From positions 1-64,000 of the forward strand of contig NZ_QOHF01000016.1 in NCBI RefSeq assembly GCF_003319115.1: a stretch of 64,000 bases of DNA. The letters are read 5' to 3'. This DNA is from Geodermatophilus sp. TF02-6 (GTDB taxonomy: Bacteria > Actinomycetota > Actinomycetes > Mycobacteriales > Geodermatophilaceae). This document shows, piece by piece, positions 40,373 to 49,124 of the stretch. Below the pieces are notes generated by a model. The model was given only the letters and a program-made list of their open reading frames with translations. It made no database searches and was not told the DNA's origin. A program made the translations under genes and the position numbers. Positions within the stretch are counted from its first letter, which is position 1. Every line of letters begins with the position of its first letter.

Positions 40373-42107
40373 ACGGCCGCGGGATGTTGCGCAGGTTGGC
40401 CCGGGCCAGGTCGACCATCTTGCCCACCCCGCCGCCGAGGATCTGCCTGGTCGCCGACAGCGCGAAGCCGCGGATCTGCTCGCCGGTGATCGCCGGCGGG
40501 ATGGACAGCGCGTTGGGGTCGGTGACGAACTCCATGAGCACCGGCCCGGGCTCGGCCAGCCCCTTCTCCAGCGTGCTGCGCACGTCGCGCGGGTCCTCCA
40601 CCCGCATCGCCCGGATGCCCACGCCCTCGGCGATCGCGGCGAAGTCCGTCGGCTCGTGGTCGGTCTCGAAGTCGGGGATGCCGTCGACCATCATCTCCAG
40701 CTTGACCATGCCCAGCGAGGCGTTGTTGAACAGCACGACCTTCACCGGCAGCCGGTGCAGCCGCACGGTGATCAGCTCGCCGAGCAGCATCGCCAGGCCG
40801 CCGTCCCCGCTCATGGAGACCACCTGCCGGCCGGGCGCGGCCAGCTGCGCGCCGACCGCGTGCGGCAGCGCGTTGGCCATCGAGCCGTGCCGGAAGGAGC
40901 CGATCACCCGCCGGCGTCCGTTGGGGCTCAGGTAGCGGGCGGCCCACACGTTGCACATGCCGGTGTCGACGGTGAAGACCGCGTCGTCGTCGGCGAGCTC
41001 GTCCAGCTGCGCGGCCACGTACTCGGGGTGGATGGGCCGCATCCGCTCCACCCGGGAGGTGTAGGCGTCGACGACCTTCTCCAGCGCGCCGGCGTGCTCG
41101 CGCAGCATCGCGTCGAGGAAGCGGCGGTCGGTCTTCTGCCGCACCAGCGGCAGCAGGGCGCGGATGGTCTCGCCGACGTCGCCGTGGACGGCGACCTCCA
41201 GCGGGGTGCGCCGGCCCAGGTGCCCGACGTCGGCGTCGACCTGGGCGGTGCGCCGCTGGGGAAGGAAGTTGGTGTAGGGGAAGTCGGTGCCCAGCAGCAG
41301 GAGCAGGTCGCACTCGTGGGTGGCCTTGTGCGCCGCTCCGTAGCCGAGCAGGCCGTTCATGCCGACGTCGTAGGGGTTGTCGTACTGGATCCACTCCTTG
41401 CCGCCCAGCGCGTGGCCGACCGGGGCGAGCACCTTCGCCGCCAGCGCCATGACCTCGTCGTGGGCGTCCTTGCAGCCGGCGCCGCAGAACAGGGTGACCG
41501 TGTCGGCGGCGTCGATCGCCTCGGCCAGTGCGCGCACCTGCTCGGGTGCCGGTCTGACCGGCGAGGGCTCGGACACCATCGCGGTGGTCACGGTGGGACC
41601 ACCGGACTCCTCGGCGGCCAGGTCGCCGGGCAGGACGACGACGGACACGCCGCGCTTGCCGACCGCGGTCTGGATCGCCACCCGCAGGTTGTGCGGCATC
41701 TGCTTGGGCGTGACCACCTCGCACCAGGAGGAGCAGTCCTGGAAGGTGCGCTCGGGGTGGGTCTCCTGGAAGAAGCCCATCCCGATCTCCTGGGACTGGA
41801 TGTGCGAGGCGATCGCCAGCACCGGCGCGCCGCTGCGGTGGGCGTCGTAGAGGCCCTGCACCAGATGGGTGTTGCCCGGGCCGCACGAACCGGCGCAGAC
41901 CGCCAGCCGGCCGGTCACCTGCGCCTCGGCGGCCGCGGCGAAGGCGCCACCCTCCTCGTTGCTGACGTGCACCCACTCGATGCCGTCGGTGCGGCGCACG
42001 GCGTCCACGATCGGGTTGAGGCTGTCGCCGACCACGCCGTAGATCCGGTCGACCCCGGCCTGGCGTAGCATCTGCACCAGCTGGACGGCGAGCGTGGGGT
42101 TGGCCAT
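40371..42107 (-). CDS. poxB: Thiamine-diphosphate enzyme, pyruvate dehydrogenase (quinone) type
   Basis: 578 residues. Oxidative decarboxylation of pyruvate to acetate with electrons to the quinone pool. Catalytic Glu is in HVSNEEGGAFAAAAEAQ; the TPP motif is MSGDGGLAMLLGELITV through VVLFNNASLGMVKLEM. CAGSCGPGNTHLVQGLYDA and GSMANALPHAVGAQLA also match. The C-terminus (residues ~550-578) ends GGVGKMVDLARANLRNIPRP, shorter than the membrane-binding tail of E. coli PoxB. ATG 42105-42107 has AGGGAG upstream. Confidence 0.9.
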   Translation of the reverse strand: MANPTLAVQLVQMLRQAGVDRIYGVVGDSLNPIVDAVRRTDGIEWVHVSNEEGGAFAAAAEAQVTGRLAVCAGSCGPGNTHLVQGLYDAHRSGAPVLAIASHIQSQEIGMGFFQETHPERTFQDCSSWCEVVTPKQMPHNLRVAIQTAVGKRGVSVVVLPGDLAAEESGGPTVTTAMVSEPSPVRPAPEQVRALAEAIDAADTVTLFCGAGCKDAHDEVMALAAKVLAPVGHALGGKEWIQYDNPYDVGMNGLLGYGAAHKATHECDLLLLLGTDFPYTNFLPQRRTAQVDADVGHLGRRTPLEVAVHGDVGETIRALLPLVRQKTDRRFLDAMLREHAGALEKVVDAYTSRVERMRPIHPEYVAAQLDELADDDAVFTVDTGMCNVWAARYLSPNGRRRVIGSFRHGSMANALPHAVGAQLAAPGRQVVSMSGDGGLAMLLGELITVRLHRLPVKVVLFNNASLGMVKLEMMVDGIPDFETDHEPTDFAAIAEGVGIRAMRVEDPRDVRSTLEKGLAEPGPVLMEFVTDPNALSIPPAITGEQIRGFALSATRQILGGGVGKMVDLARANLRNIPRP

Positions 42108-42307
42108 GGTGGCTCCCTGGGGACGGAACAGGGCGGCTCGGGCTGACCGCCGCCCCGGACGGTACGGGGACACCGCACCCTGGCGGGAGTACGGCGGCGC
42201 CGTCCGCCCCCGCCATCCCGCGACCGAGCTGCGGGCGCCGGTGACTCCTGCCGATCCGCACAGCGTCCCGCACCCACCGGCCAGCTGGCGCACCGATGTC
42301 AGCGCAC

Positions 42308-42493
42308 TCAGCGGGCGAGGAAGTGCACGCCGACCCACAGCCAGACCAGCAGCACCCCGATCCGGCCCGGCGTGGTGCGCATGGCGGCGCCGACGGCCTG
42401 CGCGGCGGTCGCCGGCCCGGCTCCCCGGCGCGCGGCCAGCTCCAAGCCCAGGCCTGCGAGCAGCAGGACGGCGAACCCGAGGACGCCGGTCAC
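42308..42493 (-). CDS. DUF6186-type small membrane protein
   Basis: 61 residues with two membrane helices: VLGFAVLLLAGLGLELAARR and IGVLLVWLWVGVHFLAR, separated by TAAQAVGAAMRTTPGR. The WLWxGxHxxxR ending fits the short actinobacterial DUF6186 proteins. GTG 42491-42493 overlaps the upstream gene stop (GTGA). Function unknown. Confidence 0.7.
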   Translation of the reverse strand: MTGVLGFAVLLLAGLGLELAARRGAGPATAAQAVGAAMRTTPGRIGVLLVWLWVGVHFLAR

Positions 42494-42855
42494 CGGACTG
42501 GGCCCCGCGGCCGCGCGATCAGCCAGGCGCCGGCCGCCAGCCAGCCGAGGGTCGCGACGCCCCGCACCGCGGGCGAGGCGAGCAGCGGGTCGGCCAGGTC
42601 GCTGAGCGTCGGCCGGCCGACGTCGGCGAGGGTGACCACCTCCCAGGCGGCGGCCGCCGCCAGCCAGCCGAGCCACGGCAGCCCGCTCCGGCCGACCGCG
42701 GTGGCCGCCGCGCCCGCCCGCCGGGCCAGCCCCACGGCGAGGACGGTGAGCCCCACGGCGGCCACGGTCAGCAGCGCACCCAAGGAGAGCTCGCCGCAGA
42801 TCCCCACCGCGAACGTGCACGCGACGGCCGCTGCCCAGGTGAGCCCGCGCCGCAT
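42490..42855 (-). CDS. Hypothetical membrane protein
   Basis: 121 residues, about four hydrophobic segments (WAAAVACTFAVGICG, LGALLTVAAVGLTVLAVGLA, LGWLAAAAAWEVVTL, ATLGWLAAGAWLIA). ATG 42853-42855 is used; an in-frame ATG at 42870 is equally possible. It is translationally coupled to the DUF6186 gene. Confidence 0.65.
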   Translation of the reverse strand: MRRGLTWAAAVACTFAVGICGELSLGALLTVAAVGLTVLAVGLARRAGAAATAVGRSGLPWLGWLAAAAAWEVVTLADVGRPTLSDLADPLLASPAVRGVATLGWLAAGAWLIARPRGPVR

Positions 42856-42872
42856 CCAGGAACACCGCATCC

Positions 42873-43110
42873 GTGCACACTGGCGCAGCCGACCGCAGCA
42901 GGGTGCTGGTCCTCGTCGCGGTGCTGGTGCCGGTGCTCGCTGCCCGGCGTCCGCCCGCTGCCCGCCGACGTCCGGCCCACCCTCGACGCGCTCGCGGCCA
43001 ACGACCGGGTCGACGGCTCCGGGCGCCCGCCGCGGAGGTGGCGCTGGTCCTGCTCGCCGCGGCCGTCGGGCACCGGACGGGCCGAGCCCGAGCGCCCCTC
43101 ACAGGTGTCG
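42873..43110 (+). pseudogene. Remnant of a small membrane-protein gene with two frame changes
   Basis: Frame 1 from GTG 42873 reads HTGAADRSRVLVLVAVLVPV, then similarity of codon usage shifts near 42940 to a second frame (LPGVRPLPADVRPTLDALAA), and near 43025 back to the first (APAAEVALVLLAAAVGHRTG). Each piece has G/C-rich third positions only in its own frame. No family was recognised. The piece is cut off by palindrome copy C. Reading frames here may be chance; hence the low score. Confidence 0.3.
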
Positions 43111-43177
43111 ATCACGGGCTTGTTGCCGACGACACGGCCCGACACGCCGTGCGGACCGGTGACGAGCCCATGATCGA
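43110..43177. repeat. Palindromic repeat element, copy C
   Basis: Left arm GATCACGGGCTTGTTGCCG and right arm CGGTGACGAGCCCATGATC pair with a few mismatches. The centre, ACACGGCCCGACACGCCG, is identical to copy B (minus strand) except one base. It sits between the broken membrane gene and the GT39-like gene. Confidence 0.78.
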
Positions 43178-43180
43178 TCC

Positions 43181-43210
43181 GAGGGCGGGCGCTTCGAGGG
43201 CGGGCGCTTC
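43181..43210. repeat. 15-bp direct repeat, two units
   Basis: GAGGGCGGGCGCTTC at 43181 and 43196, immediately after palindrome copy C and about 80 bp before the next start. Confidence 0.65.
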
Positions 43211-43276
43211 GACGGTGGGTCGGGATGGGGGTCGGCGCAGTTCTCCTCCGCCGACGGCGCACCGAGCACGGGCTCC

Positions 43277-43282
43277 TACACT
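43277..43282 (+). promoter_or_regulatory. Putative -10 element (TACACT) for a leaderless transcript
   Basis: TACACT ends 8 bases before ATG 43291. No ribosome site is present. Confidence 0.4.
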
Positions 43283-43290
43283 CCCGCGGG

Positions 43291-45240
43291 ATGACCAACG
43301 TGCGGTGGCGGACGGCGCTCGCCCTCCTCGCCCTGGTGTCCGGTGCGGCGGCGGTGCTGACCAACCTGGCGCTGTTCCCGCTCTACTCGCTCAACCGCGA
43401 CGACTCGGTGTACGTGGCCATGGCCCGGCTGATGGAGACCGGCGCGGTCACCCTCCCCGCCGACGCCGACGCCTTCCGGCCGTGGGCCTCGGCCGTGGTC
43501 GGCGATCGGATCGTGCTCAAGTACACCCCACCCTGGCCCGCGGTGATCGCCGCTGCCGACGCGGTCACCGGCTCGCCGCGGGCGGCGCTGGCCGTCACCG
43601 CCGCCGCGACCGTGGTGCTCGCCGCCCTGCTGACCGCGGAGGTGCTGCGCGACCGGGTCGCCGGCGTCGTCGCCGGGGCGCTGCTGGCGCTCTGCCCGGT
43701 GTTCGTCGTGCAGAGCGCCACGTTCCTGCCCTACGTCTTCCAGCTGACCCTCGGCCTCGGGTTCGCCGTCCTGCTGCTGTCGGGCGTGCGGCTGGGCTCG
43801 ACCGCCCGGTTGGTCGCGGCCGGCGCGGTGTGGGGTGTGGCCGCCTTCGCCCGGCCGTTCGACGCGCTGCTGTTCGCGCTGCCGTTCGTGCTCGTCGTCC
43901 TCGTCGGCCGGTGGCGGGCCCGCGCCGACGGCGGACCGACCGTGGTCGGTGTCGTGGTCGGCCTGGCGGGCGGCGCGGTCCCGCTGCTGGCCGGATCGCT
44001 GCTCTACAACGCCGTGGTCATGGGCAGCCCGCTGCGGCTGCCGTTCACGGTGACCGGCGCCCAGGACACATTCGGTTTCGGCCGGCGGGGCGTCTTCCCC
44101 CGGTACACGATCGACTTCACGCCCGCCGACGGCGTGGCCGGTCTGCTGGCCAACCTGCGCTGGACGCCGAGCTGGGTGTTCGGGGGGATCGTGCTCGTGG
44201 CGCTGGCCGTCCTCGGGCTGGCCCGCAGCAGCGGCCCGGCGCAGTGGGCGGTGGCGGCGCTGGCGGTCGTCGTCCCGCTGGGCTACCTGCCGTTCTGGGG
44301 GCCGTACGCGATGAGCGCGCAGTGGGAGGGCGTGCAGCTGTTCGGCCCCTTCTACCACCTGCCCGTGGTGGTGCCCCTGGTGGTGTTCGGGGCCGCCGGG
44401 CTGGTCGGGCTGGTGCGGCGGACGGCGGCCGGGGCGCGCCCGCTGGCCGCGGTCGTGGTCGTGGTCGCGGCGATGGTCGCGCTCACCGCCGTCTCGGTGC
44501 CGGACCCGGTGACCGGCAACCGCGCCGTGACCGACGACTTCCGGGCGGTGCAGCGCTTCGTCGACGACCAGCACCTCGACGACGCGATGCTGCTGCTGCC
44601 GCGCCGCGGCGACCTCGGGTTCGAGAGCGACACGCCGTTCCTCGAGAACACCCCGTCGCTGCGCCAGCCGGTGCTCTACGCCGAGCAGCGGGGCGCGGCC
44701 GACCTCGCGCTCGCCGCCCGCTTCCCCGACCGCGCGCTGTACCGCCTGTCGGAGGACCTGCCGCCCGGCGAGGACACCGGCGGGCGGCTGACGATGGACC
44801 GGCTGCGGGTCGACGCCGGGCCGACGGTGACCCTGCGGCTGCGGCTGACCAACCCCACCGACCGTCCGGTGGCCGTGGCCTACCTCAGCGACGGCCGGCG
44901 GGTGTGGTCGCGCACTCTCGACCGGGCCTCGTCGCGCGGCCGGGTCTACGAGGTGACCTGGACCCTCGCCGCGCCCGGCGCCGCGTCCGCCGACCCCGAC
45001 GCGGTGCGGCTGCCCGACGCCGGCGTGCTGGCGGCGGGCCTGGACGTGCGGGAGGCGGACGACGCCGGGCGTCCGGGCCGGCGGTGGGAGCGGCGGGTGG
45101 CGCACCGGCCGGTGGACGGCGGCGCGCGGCTGGAGCTGCTGCGGCCGGGTCAGGGCTGGGCGCGCGACGACGCTCCGGGCAGCGGCTGGGTGCAGGCCGC
45201 CGTGGGCAACCCGGTCGAGGACCTCGGTCAGGCCACCTGA
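43291..45240 (+). CDS. Multi-spanning GT-C/GT39-like membrane glycosyltransferase
   Basis: 649 residues. About ten to twelve membrane helices in the first 410, then a soluble domain of ~230. After helix 1 comes LNRDDSVYVAMARLMETG, the position of the catalytic acidic residue in GT-C enzymes such as PMT/GT39, and KYTPPWPAVIAAADAV follows as in these families. The C-terminal domain is beta-rich (VTLRLRLTNPTDRPVAVAYL). The expected role is transfer of a sugar from a polyprenyl-phosphate donor on the outer membrane face; the acceptor is unknown. Confidence 0.72.
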   Translation: MTNVRWRTALALLALVSGAAAVLTNLALFPLYSLNRDDSVYVAMARLMETGAVTLPADADAFRPWASAVVGDRIVLKYTPPWPAVIAAADAVTGSPRAALAVTAAATVVLAALLTAEVLRDRVAGVVAGALLALCPVFVVQSATFLPYVFQLTLGLGFAVLLLSGVRLGSTARLVAAGAVWGVAAFARPFDALLFALPFVLVVLVGRWRARADGGPTVVGVVVGLAGGAVPLLAGSLLYNAVVMGSPLRLPFTVTGAQDTFGFGRRGVFPRYTIDFTPADGVAGLLANLRWTPSWVFGGIVLVALAVLGLARSSGPAQWAVAALAVVVPLGYLPFWGPYAMSAQWEGVQLFGPFYHLPVVVPLVVFGAAGLVGLVRRTAAGARPLAAVVVVVAAMVALTAVSVPDPVTGNRAVTDDFRAVQRFVDDQHLDDAMLLLPRRGDLGFESDTPFLENTPSLRQPVLYAEQRGAADLALAARFPDRALYRLSEDLPPGEDTGGRLTMDRLRVDAGPTVTLRLRLTNPTDRPVAVAYLSDGRRVWSRTLDRASSRGRVYEVTWTLAAPGAASADPDAVRLPDAGVLAAGLDVREADDAGRPGRRWERRVAHRPVDGGARLELLRPGQGWARDDAPGSGWVQAAVGNPVEDLGQAT

Positions 45241-45530
45241 CGCTCCGGCCAGTCGAACACCCGCTCGCCGCGCAGGCCGACGTCGAGCGGCTCGCAGTGG
45301 GCCCCGGCGCCCTCGGCCTCGGTGGACGACACGAGGTCTCCGGCGCCGGGCAGCAGGTCGTAGCGCCGTCGGAACTGGCCGGGCCGGAACCGCTCGTGCT
45401 CGGGCCGGTGACCAGGACCGGGCAGGTGATCGGCCGCACCACGTCCTCGGTCAGCGTGTACGCCCGGTCGCCGGCGTCGAGCAGCCGGAGGGGGTGGCGC
45501 GGCAGCCGGCCGAGCATCGTGGGCCGCGGC
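45228..45530 (-). pseudogene. Alpha/beta hydrolase, truncated and frameshifted remnant
   Basis: On the minus strand MLGRLPRHPLRLLDAGDRAY, then DVVRPITCPVLVTGP, continue after a missing base (about 45400-45404) in the next frame as EHERFRPGQFRRRYDLLPGA and AHCEPLDVGLRGERVFDW. The joined text matches the C-terminus of a dipeptidyl-peptidase-like hydrolase family (VLVT-P-EHE-F-PGQS; HCEP). The nucleophile half is gone. The 3' end overlaps the GT39-like stop. Confidence 0.6.
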
Positions 45531-45632
45531 GGCACACCCTCCCGCGCGGCGAGCGGAGCGGGACCCCTGGTGCCGGGGCGGCGGTGGCGGCAGGGTCCGC
45601 GGAGCACCGGACACACGGAGGGGGACCCCGAG

Positions 45633-46130
45633 ATGGGACAGCCGCGCCCGCGTCACGCCGTCCGCCGGGTCGTCGCCGGCCTCGCCTGCGCGCTGGTCCT
45701 GGGCGCCTGCGACGCGGGCAACGACGCCGAGACCGCCCAGGAGACCCCCGACGTCGCGGGCGTCGACGGCTCGGTGGGCCAGGTCTCGGTGGACGACGTC
45801 TTCATCGACACCGACGGCACGGTCCAGGCCGGGGGGTCGGTGCCGCTGCGCGGCGCGCTGACCAACGACGCCGAGCAGGCCGACCGGCTCGTCGAGGTGA
45901 CCACCGCGGCGGCGCAGTCGGTGCAGCTGCTCGACGAGGACGGCAACCCGAGCGCCGACGGCATCGAGCTGCCGGCAGGGGAGCAGGTGGACGCCACGAC
46001 CGGCGCCGTCCGGATGCGCCTGGAGGGTCTGACCGGCCCGGTCGACACCACCGACACGGTGCGGGTCACCTTCGCCTTCCAGACCGCCGGCCGCCTGGAG
46101 CTGGACGTACCCGTCGGCCCACCCTCCTGA
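45633..46130 (+). CDS. Lipoprotein, LpqE / PCu(A)C-like
   Basis: 165 residues. The signal peptide VVAGLACALVLGAC ends in a lipobox (LGAC), so it is anchored to the outer face of the membrane. The mature part has the order of the copper-chaperone PCu(A)C fold (VSVDDVFIDTDGTVQAGGSV, LTNDAEQADRLVEVTT, LTGPVDTTDTVRVTFAFQ) but lacks the Met/His copper ligands, as in mycobacterial LpqE. Role unknown. ATG 45633 follows GGAGGGGGA. Confidence 0.75.
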   Translation: MGQPRPRHAVRRVVAGLACALVLGACDAGNDAETAQETPDVAGVDGSVGQVSVDDVFIDTDGTVQAGGSVPLRGALTNDAEQADRLVEVTTAAAQSVQLLDEDGNPSADGIELPAGEQVDATTGAVRMRLEGLTGPVDTTDTVRVTFAFQTAGRLELDVPVGPPS

Positions 46131-46158
46131 CCGCCGGCGCAGCGGACCGCGCCGGCGG
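46131..46158. terminator. Strong hairpin between convergent genes
   Basis: CCGCCGGCGC (46131-46140) and GCGCCGGCGG (46149-46158), a 10-bp perfect stem with an 8-base loop, begins directly after the lipoprotein TGA. A wider alternative pairing (TGACCG with CGGTCA at 46178-46183) would include both stop codons. Confidence 0.6.
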
Positions 46159-46180
46159 CCGCGCGGACCGGAGCCGCCGG

Positions 46181-47086
46181 TCAGGCGCCGCGCGCCCGGC
46201 GCGGGGAGCGGCGCAGGAAGTCCTGGGCGATCTGGTCGAACGTCGCCCAGCGGACGCGCTCGTGGCGGTTGACGTGCTCGATGATCCGCTCCAGCGCCAG
46301 CAGCACCTGCGGGCGGCCGGACACGTCGGGGTGGATGGTCATGGTGAACACGGCGGAGTCCAGCTCGCGGTACACCCAGTCGAACTGGTCGAGCCACATC
46401 CGCTCGATGTCGCGCGGGTTGACGAAGCCGTGGCTGTTCGGGCTGGCCTTGACGAACATCATCGGCGGCAGGTCGTCGAGGTACCAGTTCGCCGGGATCT
46501 CCACCAGGTCGGTCTCCCGGCCGCGGGCCAGCGGCCGCATCCAGGTCTCGGCCGGCCGGGAGTAGTCGATCGTCGTCCAGCTGTCGCCGACGCGGACGTA
46601 GTAGCACTCGAAGTCGCGGTGCATGAGCGAGTGGTCGTAGGTGATGCCGCGCTCCAGGAGCAGCTCGTTGGTGACGGGCGAGAACTCCCACCACGGGGCG
46701 ACGTAGCCGGTAGGCCGCCGTCCGGCCCGCTCCTCGATGAGCGCGATGCAGCGGTCGAGCACCGCCGCCTCCTGCTCGCGGGTCATCGCGATCGGGTTCT
46801 CGTGGCTGTAGCCGTGGACGCCGATCTCGTGGCCGGCCGCCACGCAGGCGTCGAACTGCTCGGGGAACGTCTCGATCGAGTGGCCCGGCCAGAAGAACGT
46901 CTGCACCAGGCCGTGGCGGCCGAACAGGTCGAGCAGGCGCGGGACCCCGACCTCGCCGGCGAACAGGCCGCGGGAGATGTCGTCCGGCGAGTCCTCCCCG
47001 CCGTACGACCCGAGCCAGCCGGCCACCGCGTCGACGTCCACGCCGAAGGCCACGAGGACCTCGCCGCCGTTGTCCGTACTGGTCAT
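46181..47086 (-). CDS. Polysaccharide deacetylase (NodB homology), PgdA/allantoinase-like
   Basis: 301 residues. Metal-dependent deacetylase fold: first motif [15 protein letters not shown] (Asp-Asp), zinc His pair in [10 protein letters not shown], and later [13 protein letters not shown] and [12 protein letters not shown]. The [20 protein letters not shown] opening matches the Helicobacter PgdA-type subgroup, whose members act on peptidoglycan or cyclic imides and amides. No signal peptide, so a cytoplasmic small-molecule substrate is possible. It is divergent from ggt (229 bp of spacer in which I see no feature). Confidence 0.85.
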   Translation of the reverse strand: MTSTDNGGEVLVAFGVDVDAVAGWLGSYGGEDSPDDISRGLFAGEVGVPRLLDLFGRHGLVQTFFWPGHSIETFPEQFDACVAAGHEIGVHGYSHENPIAMTREQEAAVLDRCIALIEERAGRRPTGYVAPWWEFSPVTNELLLERGITYDHSLMHRDFECYYVRVGDSWTTIDYSRPAETWMRPLARGRETDLVEIPANWYLDDLPPMMFVKASPNSHGFVNPRDIERMWLDQFDWVYRELDSAVFTMTIHPDVSGRPQVLLALERIIEHVNRHERVRWATFDQIAQDFLRRSPRRARGA

Positions 47087-47315
47087 CCCTGGGCTCCTCT
47101 CCGGGCGGGGCCGCGCACCGCCGGGTCGGTTCTGCAGCGGTCAGGGGACGAGCGGGCGGCCCGGGACCGCCGGGGGCCGCGCGGGCGCGGCGGCGTGCGG
47201 TCCCAGGTGACCACGGCGGCCCGCGGCCCGCACGGCGAGCGCGCCGACCGGCTCGGGCGCAGGCTGGTCGGCAGGTGCCCGATCCGCGCCCGCCGGACGA
47301 CCCCGAGGAGGCTCC

Positions 47316-49124
47316 GTGCCGCGTCGACGTACCGCCCTCGCCGCCCTCACCGGGCTCACCACCGGCGTCCTGGCCGCCGTCGCCCCCGCCGTCCCCGCGG
47401 GGGCCGCCGTCCCGGCCCCGGAGAAGGTGCCGCGCGCGGTCGGGACCGGCGGCGCGGTCGCCACGGTCGACCCCGACGCCACCCGGGTCGGCCTGGAGGT
47501 GCTGGCCGCCGGCGGCAACGCCGCCGACGCCGCGGTGGCCGCGGCCGCCGCGCTCGGGGTCAGCGAGCCGTACTCGGCGAGCGTCGGCGGAGGCGGCTTC
47601 TTCGTCTACTACGACGCCGCGACCGGAGAGGTGTCCACCGTCGACGGGCGGGAGACCGCGCCGCAGGCGATGGACGCGGACGCCTTCCTCCTCGACGACG
47701 CCGGCGCGCCCCTGCCGTTCCAGGAGGCGGTGCAGAGCGGGCTGTCGGTGGGCACGCCCGGCACCCCGCTGACCTGGCAGCGGGTGCTGGACGAGTTCGG
47801 CACGCTGTCGCTGGCCGAGGCGCTGCAGGGCGGCACCCGGCTGGCCGACGAGGGCTTCGTCGTCGACGAGACGTTCCGGCAGCAGACCGCCGACAACGAG
47901 GCCAAGTTCCGCCGGTTCGCGCCGAGCGCCGAGCTGTTCCTCCCGGGCGGAGCGCTGCCCGAGGTGGGGTCGGTGTTCCGCAACCCGGACCTGGCCGGCA
48001 CCTACGAGCTGCTGGCCGCCAAGGGCGTGGACGCCTTCTACACCGGCGAGCTGGCCGGCGAGGTGGTGCGCACCGCCCAGGACCCGCCGGTGGCGGCCGG
48101 CGCCGCGCCGGTGCGCCCCGGGCTGCTCGAGGAGTCCGACCTGGCCGCCTACGACGCGCCGCTGCGCGAGCCCACCGCCGTGGAGTACCGCGGCCTGGAG
48201 GTCTACGGGATGGCCCCGCCGTCCAGCGGCGGCTCCACCGTGGGGGAGGCCGTGGACGTGCTGGAGCGCTCCGACCTGGCCGCGCTGCCCGACGGGGCGT
48301 TCCTGCACACCTACCTGGAGGCGAGCGCGCTGGCCTTCGCCGACCGCAACGTCTACGTCGGCGACCCGGCCTACACCCGGGTGCCGCTGGCCGAGCTGCT
48401 CTCCGCCGGGTTCGCGGCGGAGCGGGCCTGCGGCATCGACCCGGCCCGGGCGGCGGCCAAGCCGGTGCCGGCCGGCGTCCCGGACGGCGAGTACGGCCCG
48501 TGTCCCGCGCCGGGCACGGGGACCGGGGGCGAGGGCACCGAGGGGCCGTCCACCACGCACGTCACGGTCGCCGACGCCCAGGGCGACGTGGCCAGCTACA
48601 CCCTGACCATCGAGCAGGCCGGCGGCAGCGGGATCACCGTCCCCGGCCGCGGGTTCCTGCTCGACAACGAGCTCACCGACTTCACCTTCGCGCCGGCCGA
48701 CCCGGCGCGCCCCGAGCCGAACCTGCCCGCTCCCGGCAAGCGGCCGCGCAGCAGCATGGCCCCGACGATCGTCCTGCGCGACGGCGCACCGCTGCTGGCC
48801 CTCGGCTCACCCGGCGGGGCCACGATCATCACCACCGTGCTGCAGACGCTGCTCAACCGCGTGGACCGCGGGATGGACCTGGCCGACGCCATCGCCGCGC
48901 CCCGGGCCAGCCAGCGCAACAGCGCGACCGCCGACGCCGAACCGGCCTTCCTCGACGCGTACGGCGACCAGCTCACCGCCCTCGGGCACACCTTCGCCCC
49001 GGTACCGGAGATCGGGGCGGCCACCGGCGTGGAGTTCCTGCCCGGCGGCCGGCTGCTGGCCGCCGCGGAGCCCCAGCGGCGCGGCGGCGGCAGCGCCGGC
49101 GTCGTCGACCCCGAGGACGGCTAG
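47316..49124 (+). CDS. ggt: Gamma-glutamyltranspeptidase, secreted
   Basis: 602 residues. N-terminal nucleophile hydrolase that cleaves gamma-glutamyl bonds of glutathione and related peptides. Export signal: RRRTALAALTGLTTGVLAA then PAVPAGA. Large-subunit motifs: GGNAADAAVAAAAALGVSEP and SVGGGGFFVYYD. Autoprocessing Thr413 starts the small subunit in GPSTTHVTVAD. GSPGGATIITTVLQ is the usual GSPGGSRII loop with the Arg replaced. GTG 47316 is preceded by GAGGAGGCTCC. The stop shares CTAG with the convergent gene. Confidence 0.9.
   Translation: MPRRRTALAALTGLTTGVLAAVAPAVPAGAAVPAPEKVPRAVGTGGAVATVDPDATRVGLEVLAAGGNAADAAVAAAAALGVSEPYSASVGGGGFFVYYDAATGEVSTVDGRETAPQAMDADAFLLDDAGAPLPFQEAVQSGLSVGTPGTPLTWQRVLDEFGTLSLAEALQGGTRLADEGFVVDETFRQQTADNEAKFRRFAPSAELFLPGGALPEVGSVFRNPDLAGTYELLAAKGVDAFYTGELAGEVVRTAQDPPVAAGAAPVRPGLLEESDLAAYDAPLREPTAVEYRGLEVYGMAPPSSGGSTVGEAVDVLERSDLAALPDGAFLHTYLEASALAFADRNVYVGDPAYTRVPLAELLSAGFAAERACGIDPARAAAKPVPAGVPDGEYGPCPAPGTGTGGEGTEGPSTTHVTVADAQGDVASYTLTIEQAGGSGITVPGRGFLLDNELTDFTFAPADPARPEPNLPAPGKRPRSSMAPTIVLRDGAPLLALGSPGGATIITTVLQTLLNRVDRGMDLADAIAAPRASQRNSATADAEPAFLDAYGDQLTALGHTFAPVPEIGAATGVEFLPGGRLLAAAEPQRRGGGSAGVVDPEDG

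Noticed and set aside
47087..47315. A gene or RNA in the ggt upstream spacer
   Set aside because: Short frames here are compositionally biased with no recognisable domain. I see no hairpin or promoter better than background.
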